NCBI GenBank assembly: GCA_022539475.1
Contig: VCMS01000375.1
Location: 39,693-103,692 of the forward strand
Source of the DNA: Gracilaria domingensis
Taxonomy: Eukaryota > Rhodophyta > Florideophyceae > Gracilariales > Gracilariaceae
Length of the DNA stretch: 64,000 bases
Reading direction: 5' to 3'
The notes below the pieces were generated by a model. It searched no databases and was not told the DNA's origin. It saw nothing but the letters and a program-made list of their open reading frames with translations. Every line of letters starts with the position of its first letter. Positions within the stretch are counted from its first letter, which is position 1. The translations under genes were made by a program, and so were the position numbers. This document shows, one piece after another, positions 54,884 to 64,000 of this stretch.

Positions 54884-56505
54884 ATGCAGATCTAGGATCT
54901 GCGACCAACGCACTCCACAATAGCTAGCGGTACAACTTCTCCTTAGAATAAAATGGACTTCGATATCAGTTCCTTCATAACCGGATTACGGTTCAATGCC
55001 TTTGGCGCACCATCGTTCCAATACGATTCTCCATTACGCGTGTAGCTTCACGACGTGTTCACATGGACCGTTAGACGGTAGTTCGCTTCTTTCCGATAAA
55101 TCGGCGTCCGTTAGACGGAAATCATCTTTCTTCTTTCATCCCTTCGATACCTCCTTCCGTAGGAACAACCCAAACTTCTTGGTAGTACCATCAATAACTC
55201 TCCCACAAGTGGGCCCGTCGGTTCACCTCACGGCACAGTAGTACTGTCACCTACCTGGGCTGCGTACAAGTTTGGAGGTGGCAGTAAGCGCTTACGCCGG
55301 TAGTAGGCGAGAACCTTCGATCGAGGCAGATGTTCGGTCAGCTCGAAAGTATCCTCCTCAGGGAGTATCCGTACCAACGGACTTGATATTCAGTTCCCCA
55401 TCGGGGTTCACGCCGTGACTCACGATGCATTCGATAACGAATTCCTGTGGGAAACTTCCCGTTCGCGGGCCTCCATGGCGTATGGGTCACTCCTGCTGAC
55501 GCAGTTTCACCTGAGAGGTTCTGTAGCTGCCTAAAATCACGCAGGTGAAGCTTTCTAAGCGTTAAGACGGGCTTACTTCCGCGGTTTTCCACGCATTCCG
55601 CTGTGGCGGCCGTACTGTAACTCGCGTCCTACGCGTCCTATCCTCGAGCTAGAGAGGTAGTTGCAAAGCTCTCGATCAGAGAGTCCAACGGTATCACGTT
55701 ATTGACGAGAGTCGAGAGACCGACAAACGGTAGTACTTCCGGTTGACGAATCTCCCGGCCTTCACGGGATAACCGTTCGGTGACGGAGGTGCGTACGCAC
55801 TCCCTTGGCAAGGCGGCGGTTCACCCGGTCTACGGGGCTTGTGCCAAGAGCTCTGATTGGCTCTACGCCACAGATTGGCGACCACGACAATCGTGCGCGT
55901 GTCGTGCTCGGCCATCCGTTCGCGAAAGGTCGCCGACCGCTCATTAGGGCTTTCCACGTTGTAACGTGCGTCGCGTGGCACGCGCCTGGTTCTGTCAGGC
56001 CCCGTGTCACGGAGATTGCACTTCTTGCAGTGGTGGCGGAGTTCCAAGTCTCCACACGCGATGTGGTTCACACTGTAGAGTGTCGGCTTCCAAGAAAGCG
56101 TTAAAAGTCCCACAAGGGAATCCATAATGAGTGGTAATACTCAGCACAACTCGTTCACGAGGCTTCCCATTTCAGGGTTGCAATGCTATTCTTCCGCGTG
56201 CAGCGGCTGGTCCGATCAGCGGAACCGTTTTCACAGTTCGGCTGTGCTTCTCAGCGCGGATACGCAGTTCAGCGGTTAGAGGTCCCAGAGTGGGTAGCTG
56301 CTTCTGCGGCAGCGTCGCGCCTCTCGCGGGCACGTTCCGTGGTAACGGAGACGATACGGCGAGTCCTCACGGTTGGGGTGCGACAAGGCAACTGTGCACT
56401 AGATTCTCCCACGGGAGCGACTGGATTGTCAGTGTGGATCACATTTCCGTGGTTGGGGAACCGGGCGACACCGGAGCGTCAAGTGCCATTGCAGCAGCTG
56501 CGGTA

Positions 56506-56519
56506 TCCTCCCCTCTTAG
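56506..56519 (-). promoter_or_regulatory. Degenerate internal polypurine tract, element C
   Basis: CTAAGAGGGGAGGA on the element strand, in the same place (after integrase) as the exact copies in A and B. Confidence 0.5.
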
Positions 56520-59500
56520 GTGGCGCCACGGGCTCCATCAGGAGATGGGGTGGGGGGGTTACTCTTGTAAATACTCGTGCAGAGTCGTTGGAATTCGTCC
56601 AAGTAGTAGGAAGTTCAGTTCTGTGGTCAGAAGTACCTACTGTAGGTAGATCAATTAATCCTCGATCCGGGTGCGGAAGAATCGCCGGGCGCGACGGTAG
56701 TGTAGCGGCTGTTGACGGTTCTGCCTCCTGTTGAGGATCCCCTGATTGGTATTGGTTGAGGTGGGCCCGGTTGCGGTGGGTGGCGTTGGGGCGGGCACAA
56801 CGGGTCACGCGAGATTCGTTCATGACGTCCGTCAATGTCGAGTACGACGGTATCCGGATTGACGGAAATGACGCGATATGGTCCATCAGCGATGGGGAGA
56901 GCTTATGTCTCTTTTCCTTGTCAGGATTATAATACTCCTTCGAAGGAAGACAAAGCTGTTGGGCTCTACCACCACTGGTGTACCGCGAATTCGGCGATCG
57001 AAATTACGCTTGTACGTAAGCTGTGCCTTTCCATGGCCTTCCGGGCTACCGGTACCATCTGGTTAACCAATTTTTCCAGGTGTCCTTGTACATCCGTGGT
57101 GACGGAAAGACGCTAGCGTCGGTTGTGATTCGATTGCTACCGGTGGCGGTATCTCGAAAGAACGAGTTCAAACGGCGAAAGCTTCCTTACCCGATGCACC
57201 TGGGTGTTATACGCGTACGTAATAGCATCGGTGTACAAGTCCCAATCCTTTGGGTGATCCGCACATAGGATCGTAATGCGTTAAGCATTGTACGATAAAT
57301 CGTTCTACCTGCCCATTACACTGGGGATGATAGGTTGTTGTAAACAAATTCTTGACATCCAAGATACGGCATACGTCCATAAAGAACTTTGACGCAAACT
57401 GCGAGCCATTGTCTGAAAGCAGATTAACGGGTGGCCGTAAGTGAAGACCCAATGCGTCACAAATGCTTGTGCAACTGCTGCTGCAGTGATCCGCTTCAAC
57501 GGAACCGTTCGCATTAGCTTCGAAAACCTGTCCGTGATAACCAGGAGGTACCTGTGACCGCGTGCGGTTCGAATTAATTCGCCCAGAATGTCGATAGCGA
57601 CGAACTCCAAAGGAGCCCGGGCTGGGAACAGCGTCATCGACTTAGAATTTCGTCGGAGTTTGACGTTGTTCTTGGCCATTCCGTGCATGAACGGCGTACT
57701 GCGTAGCAGTCGAATGCCATAGCTGGCCAATAAAGTCTCTTCGGAGAGTTAGATACAACTTCCTGCCACCAGGGTGTCCCCAATCTTTGCATAGTGGGAT
57801 ATATGGAGAACCCTCCATTGTAGGGAGTGTGGAACCACAATTTGAGGACGTGGCCCAACAATCCTAACAAGGAATCCCTGATCGTTGGTTAGAAAGGGTA
57901 TCTTGAATCCCCCGTTGAGTCGGGCCCTTATCTGAGTACAGAAAGGATCCCCGTGTTGTTCACGTATTACCTCTTCAGCGTAATGGGTTCAAATGAGCCA
58001 GGCGGTGGCTCGGCCGTTTCTGCGGCGAGAATATCGTCACAGACGTCATCCGTAATTTCGGAGTCTTCCTCCCAGTCTTCCACCAAGAAGCATGGTATGT
58101 CGTCGTCGTCGACAGGTTCTGCTTCTCCAGACGTTCCTAAGCGGGAAAGCGCATCAGCCTGCATATTCAGGGTGCCCCGTTTGTACCGGACATCAAAATC
58201 AAATTCCGATAGACGGAGACGCCAACGCATGAGGCACCCGACGGCTCGGAGATCTCCATAAGCCAGCGAGAGCCGAATATCGGTATGTACCTGAAAATGG
58301 GTTCCCATGAGATAGGGTCTTAAGGTAGACAGCGCCCAAACGACGGCGAGACACTCTTTCTCAGAGACTGAGTAATTACGCTCATGCACGTTCAATGAAC
58401 GAGACCAGTATCCAACTGGACGTCGCTCGCCTTCCTTCGAGACTTGAAACAAGGCACACCCCACTTGGGTCACTGGAATCAGTATCAACTTCATATGGAA
58501 GCCCTGGAGTGGGCAACGCCAAAATCGGCGGAGACGTAACAGCGTCGATTAACGACGAAAAGGCGGATGCTTCCGCATCGCCGAATGGTTCCAGTTTAAC
58601 TGGCTGTCCTTTCCTGAGGAGAGAGTTGAGAGGAGCTGCAGTATCAGCAAAATTCGGGACGAACCGACGGTAGACATTACACAAACCGAGAAATGATCGG
58701 AGTTCCGTCTGAGTTGTCGGATGTTTCGCTTCCTTCAGCGACTTCACCCTTACCTCGTCGACCGAGAGTTTCCCTGGGCGGATAATGTGGCCCAGGTATT
58801 CACCGAGTCGGTAAAGAATTCGCATTTCTTGAGCTTCAAGGTAACACCTGCGTCACGCAGAACCTGCATCACTTCCCTCACATGGGACATATGTTCATCC
58901 ATACTGTTGGAAATACGACAATGTCGTCCAAGTACACAAGACAAGTCTTCCACTTGAATCTGGCCAACAGAATGTCAATCGCGCGCTGAAACGTAGCGGG
59001 AGCATTCGTTAGCCCGAAGGGCATCCGTTTGAAACGGTACAGTCCTTGTGACATACAAACGCGGTCTTGTCGCGATCTTCCTTTCGAATTGGAACCTGCC
59101 AGTAACCCCAATTGGCGTCAAGGGCGGTAAATACTCTGGCGCTTCCCAGCGAGTCGATGTACTCATCCATCCGTGGAATCGGATACACGTCTTGACGGTA
59201 ACGGCGTTGAGTCGCCTGTAATCGATGCAAAAACGCCACGATCCATCCGACTTCGGAACAAGTACAACGGGCGATGCCCATGACGACTGAGCTGGCTCAA
59301 TTACGTCGGCACGTAGCATCTTCTCGACTTGAGACTTTTCTTCTTCCCGCGCTTTCGGGCTGCCCGATACGGGTGTTGCGCGATTGGGCGAGTATCTGGG
59401 AGCAGATCAATACGGTGCTCCGTAATTCCAATTGTTCCAAGGGAACCGTCCCACATGGGAGTAAATTCTCTGAGCATGTCTCGCAACTTCTCGCGATGAG

Positions 59501-59707
59501 ACGCTGGACATGGTCCAGATTCAACTTCTCTAATTCCTCAACAGGATTCGTCTGTTCTGTGCCAGGGGGTAGCGCTGATTTAACCGGAATGACGGTCGTT
59601 CGTGGCCCGAACTAACTAGGTTCACCTCTTCAGTAGCAACTGCTTCCGGTACGGCGGAGTTTCCCTTTCTGGAGGAATCCGACAAAACGGAGTTTTCAGG
59701 ACGCACC

Positions 59708-59720
59708 TCCCCCTCCTTAG
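59708..59720 (-). promoter_or_regulatory. Internal polypurine tract copy (PR/RT linker), element C
   Basis: Exact CTAAGGAGGGGGA, as in A and B, although the surrounding linker protein has diverged. Confidence 0.65.
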
Positions 59721-60840
59721 CTTCGGGCACACCGAGAACCTCGGACGTTGGGATTCTCGTCTGTACGAGGCCTTCGGATGCGGCAGGACCGAACCCAGTA
59801 CCTGGTGTTTGACTAGCCACTGAGTGGTTTTGCCAAAGTTGGCAACCAGTACCTTGAAAGGTTGATCGGGCTCGATAGAAACAACACCATTAGCTAAAGC
59901 GAGCTGTCGCTGATCGTATAACGATGAAGACGGTTGAACTAGTCGAATTCCATGTTGTTTGGAGACGCACTGCACCACACCTGGGATTCCGGCCGGATTG
60001 AAACGGATTTCGCTATGCGAAGCTTTGTTGATTTCGGATCCACGTTTGGAACCTCTTGAGCCACAGTAATGGAACGCGCTTCCGGATTGCGCGCCTCAAC
60101 GGCTTCCGAACGATCGGAATGGTTGTAACGTCTTCCATTTCCCGTTTTTCGCCCTTGGGCGTATGCTTCGACAAAGCGGTTGCAAAAATCACAACCGAGT
60201 ATAACCGGTGCAGCGAGTGAATCGCAGACAACAAATTCAAGTTTCACCACGTAGGTGCCAAGTCTCACTGTGAGAGTTAAGTAACCAACCGTGCGCAACG
60301 GGTTATTGCTGCGTCAGCGATATCCAAGCCTGGACCATAGCGAACAGATTCCCGAAGTGCCGGGGGCACTAACGAAGAGTGAATGAGATTGGGCGCAGCG
60401 CCCGTGTCCAAACAGACAGTTGACGAACCATAAACTGGTGTGATAAGCCGAGGTCGGCGTAAACCTATAATTCCTCTTGGCCATCACAAGGACTCTATCC
60501 GGGTTACGGAGATTTGGGACCGTACTCACGGACGACGGGAGAACCGTTAAAGCTTGAGTCCAGTCAGATTGAGCCATCTTCCTCGTAAGGATTTTAAGGA
60601 AAGCGACCTGGGAGCGAAGCGGCGGCGCCTCAGGCGTCTCCAACTTTGGCTCAGAAGACGCCCCTCCGCAGGGGAACTCCAAGTTTGTTTTCTGGGGGGT
60701 TGGCCGGCGACGGCAAACTCTGCCAGAGTGGGAAACAGATTCCCGGTTCCGGGTTGGTCACAGTACCTGTTTAGCCTGTTCCGAGGTTCCTCAGTTCGAA
60801 CGTTCTGTCTGTAACAGATGCCTTGCCCCTTTGCTCTTCA

Positions 60841-62925
60841 TAATTCTTACTCGAACACGAGCACGGTCAGCTAGTGAAAAGGTGCTCTCAACGACCCGAT
60901 AATTTTCGTAATTCCGAGCGTAACAGCACTAGGTGCAATAATGACCGGTTGGTAACAAATATGACAGTGGTACTACCGACTTACCGAAAGATCGATTACC
61001 ATTCTGCTGTTCGTTTGCGGCTTGCGCATTCACCCCATCCTGGCGTGAGAAACGCGCTGCCGTTGGTTCGCGTTAAGCGATTGGAGCGGCCTGTACCCGT
61101 TTCCTTCCGAGCACGTTAGGCCCAGCTTTTGCCCAGAAACGGCCCGATGCAGACCTGTCAGGGCTGGGGACGTGTTGTGATCAAGCGGCACGACACACAG
61201 CAGCCACGGATGATCTCGGACACGCGGCGGGTATGCGGCCGGTGTGAAGCAGGGGAAGCGGCCGTAACCGGTGTGGCGCCCATGGACATTCCGAGTTTCA
61301 TCTTAGGCTGTCCGAGGGGTATCGTTAAATTGAACACGATGCATATTTCCGAGCGCCGGGATAGGCTTCTCCCGGGCTGAAGCGGACGAAGCAGTACTAC
61401 GCATGAGTCCTCGGGACGATAGACGACCAGAGCCAACGACCGACAGTAGCCGACGCTGTAGCGCAGAACTCTGGCAGGCCACGAGAACCGCAACAATCTC
61501 GTGGGCCAAGTAAGTTGGCGCAATACGATCGTATTCTCGGGACACAAGTCAAGACACTCACCGCAGTTATAAGAGTGCGGAGTGCCGGACAACCCGGAGG
61601 GCATTGCACCGGCGAGCGCCAGGTGTCCTCAAATATAGGGGTGAATGTCGTCCGACCGACCTTTCGCACTCGGGAGCGGGTGACGGGCGGCCTCACAGCT
61701 CCAGAGTTACTGTATGGATAAACCTGCAATACTACGTGCGTGTCGCCTGTGAGTATGTGGGCTGGCTGCCGGGCAAAGCCTGCGAATGCCTTCGGTGTTG
61801 AGAAAGTTAAGCAGAGCCAACCGCTCGGAGTTCCTCGACGAAACATACATACCTCTGGCTTGGAAGACAAACGCCCGCGTGCAACAGCAAGAGTTCCACC
61901 CAATGCTGATGAAGATGACCCCGCATGAACCATGTATTATGGCAAGAACACCACTCCTGAAATAGCTCGGCGGGTGCCAGGTCTACCCGAAGCACTTCGC
62001 TACCTAAGTCTCGGACCGAATCCGGGTGCCACTAGTACAACCCGCGGACGCGGAGAATGCAAAAACTTCATGGCATTAGGCACACAGAGAACACGGAGGC
62101 CCCGCCCAAAGTCCGTCCCCAACAACTGACAACACGTACGCCGATCTGGAGAAGTGAGCAACACGCGAAATTTCGCCCCCCAGGAGCGGCGCTCTCCAGG
62201 CTCGTGGAAAAGCTCTAGAGCCAACACCAGGCCGATGCCAATTGCCTGAGCCGTCGACGATAAAACGTGTCGAAGGAGCTGAGGCGGAGCTAAACGCTGG
62301 ACAGACACGGCTGCGGTAAACTCGCGGAAAGGCCATCAAGAACTCTGCAGCGGGTTCTCGCGTCTCTCAAAAGACAGCCCACGAAGTCCCAAATGGTGCT
62401 ATCACTCAGGCAATAGCGCCATCTGTCGCAAAAGAACCCCGCAGCCAGGGCTCAAAAGACCAGAGCGCAGAGTCATCACGTACCCCGCGCTTCGACGATG
62501 AGCCACACTGGTGTCTGGGCGCTAGCGGAGGAGCTCTAGAGCGCAAGCTGGTAACGGTAGAGGAAAGAACAGCAACGAAAAAATGTAATAGAGGTTTCGC
62601 GACCGCATCCGCGATGAATGCGAGGCAGAGGGGGTTTGAAGTGCGAGTTATGGACATGCTCCTCTAGAGACAGAATCAGGCTGTGGTGTACGACAATAGC
62701 TCTACGTGATGATCTCAAATTACGTCTTGCATGCCACCTTCGCCTTTGTGTTATCGAGGACTCTCGTATACTCTTACTCCTTCCGGTAGGACCGTGTATG
62801 GTCAAACTGTATCGGACGCGAGGTAATCTTAGCGGCTCTCCTGATTTGATCGTACTCGCCCTGATTCGTTGCACCTCCTCATGGGACTTCCACGCTACTC
62901 CAGTGTCACCAGAAGATGAGTGATG
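60841..62925. other. No supported gene
   Basis: Many short overlapping frames on both strands but none with recognisable motifs or consistent composition. GC content resembles the retrotransposons, so this may be older, unrecognisable element DNA. No tRNA or rRNA seen. Confidence 0.4.
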
Positions 62926-64000
62926 CAGATAATCGGAAGGAAGGTTACTGCGTCTCAGACATTTCCCGGCCGACCTAGAAGTGTGATTACTTCATATTCA
63001 ATATCCATCATACGATTTCTCACTGCTATACTAAACCTCTTACAATGCAGGTTGTATCGCTTAAAATACACTATCTCCACAATCTTTTCACTTAAAAACA
63101 TTTATGATGCTGCCTATGTGTGACGGTATTATAGCCTGCGTGTTCTATTCCGAACATGCTCGTATCAAGCAACATTACACAACGTCACATCACCTATTTC
63201 ATCATAACATACACATACAGCATCAAACAACATAATATCGTTAGCAACTCACCCTCCATCATCCCCGTTAAATTTCCGTCACCGTTTCCTTTGTATTGCG
63301 CTTTAGTTTTCCCTTTCTATTTTATTCACTTAACATAGATTCTCTCTTGCTGACCAATTAATAAACCTACATGTTTACGCCCATCTTAATCCCTGCATAA
63401 ACCATCTACGCATTCTCACTTCTATATTTAGTATTGCTCATTTCTGACCTATAGTTATACATATTTGTAATCTAATTTGTATTCAAATAGCGGAGTCAGT
63501 CCATCCTCCCAGACCATTTATATCAAATTTTTTTATCGAAGAAATCTATCATTCTTGACGAATAGTACACTATATGTTCTCTATGCTTTCAATATTCTGC
63601 CTATTCAATTATTGTATTGCGTCTTATGTTCCGTCTTTTACGTTAATATTAGCATTTATTTCTTCTCATTTAAACTAACGAGTTTGGCGGCAGCTGACTG
63701 ACACGCTATTGAAGCCTCGCATCTTACTCACTCAAGGTCATTCCAAGATATTACTTGTATTTACATACTATTATGTCATTGTGCTCTCTAATCTACTATA
63801 TTTAGACCACTAGCGTGTCAACCTCGCATAAACTTTGCCCGTAACTTCCGCCGTCAGTATGCCAGTCTCCTACACGATACACTACGAACCGGAGTCATAT
63901 TCTGCTGCTATACTTCTTCTCCGATTGATATCTCATAGTTAACACTTATTTCACCAATGTCACCCGCACCTGCATTACGGACCGAGAACGCGGGGCCCAG
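62926..64000. other. AT-rich non-coding stretch
   Basis: A marked shift to AT-rich, pyrimidine-rich sequence with long TTTATT/TATATT-type words and stops in all frames. Similar in character to 220-720 at the other edge of the window. I see no genes or repeats. Confidence 0.5.

Larger units (their letters stand above)
55290..60682 (-). pseudogene. pol: pol of element C: protease to chromodomain, decayed
   Basis: From the 5' side: NPDRVLVMAKRNY and a protease region near 60410 (DTGAAPN across a frame change), CVVIFCD-type remnants, RT with [20 protein letters not shown] (about 59265) and VYLDDIVVF (about 58925), RNase H near 58450-58100, and integrase with AIDILGEL, LLSDNGSQF and NGQVERF (57330-57610). 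EYQVRWYGY near 55360 marks the chromodomain. Relative to A/B it has many indels. The RT and integrase catalytic motifs themselves are intact. Internal polypurine copies lie at 59708-59720 and, degenerate, at 56506-56519. Confidence 0.85.
51950..60840 (-). mobile_element. Retrotransposon C: diverged chromovirus, 5'-truncated
   Basis: Same architecture as A and B but a different subfamily: 3' LTR (51950-52930), polypurine tract, antisense ORF (53011-54771), hairpin, chromodomain and pol up to about 60.68 kb. Gag and the 5' LTR are missing; recognisable homology stops near 60.8 kb. Pol is broken into more than ten frames. The left flank is only 132 bp from the end of B. Confidence 0.85.

Noticed and set aside
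1-64000. CRISPR arrays, tRNA or rRNA genes
   Set aside because: No regularly spaced short repeats with unique spacers, no cloverleaf or rRNA signature seen by eye.

Overview
This is a eukaryotic nuclear window in which almost everything recognisable is mobile-element DNA. Evidence: Ty3/gypsy chromovirus retrotransposons with LTRs, a CACTA/Plavaka-like DNA transposase, a HARBI/DDE_Tnp_4-like fragment, a eukaryotic SET domain, and no bacterial operon layout or ribosome-binding sites. Intron-poor frames, moderate GC and dense LTR elements would fit a florideophyte red alga such as Chondrus. That host guess is inference only. Start codons given are ATGs I located myself.

1-2.6 kb: two paralogous HAD-superfamily phosphatase-like genes lie tail to tail. 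The first is intact. The second is frameshifted at its catalytic N-terminus and appears to lack the nucleophilic Asp.

2.9-14.2 kb: two oppositely oriented gene blocks diverge from a 1.36-kb inverted-repeat control region (7012-8374) that holds four GC-rich palindromes and a shared TTTAAA box. The left block is decayed. It encodes a ParB-like domain (DGLHRLRA motif) and, downstream, a 2-oxoglutarate/Fe(II) dioxygenase (HID, THAG and RYH motifs). The right block encodes an intact 629-aa fusion of a prokaryotic-type amino-DNA methyltransferase (DPPF then FAGTFSTG) with a SET domain. It is followed by a 2.4-kb frame interrupted only by stop codons. Together these look like a mobile DNA/chromatin-modification cassette, and this is the most novel content of the window.

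14.4-24.1 kb: a near-intact CACTA/Plavaka-like transposase gene and its upstream region (hairpins, subterminal repeats) are followed by a second, decayed copy in the same orientation. The second copy is split by a 424-bp solo LTR with a 5-bp target duplication. 24.1-27.3 kb holds one small unknown ORF, a GC-rich low-complexity stretch and AT-rich non-coding DNA. At 27.35-27.70 kb is the C-terminal piece of a HARBI/DDE_Tnp_4-like transposase, cut off by an LTR.

27.7-60.8 kb: three related chromoviruses, A (minus), B (plus, head to head with A) and C (minus, a diverged subfamily, truncated). Each has gag and/or PR-RT-RNaseH-IN-chromodomain on one strand. On the opposite strand, between the chromodomain and the 3' LTR, each has a long antisense ORF (about 675 aa in A/B) transcribing inward from the 3' LTR. 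The antisense protein is conserved between the diverged subfamilies, so it was under selection. All three elements also repeat the 13-nt polypurine tract internally, and have a hairpin where the convergent genes meet. All copies carry independent disabling mutations.

60.8-64 kb: no gene that I can support; the last kilobase is clearly AT-rich.
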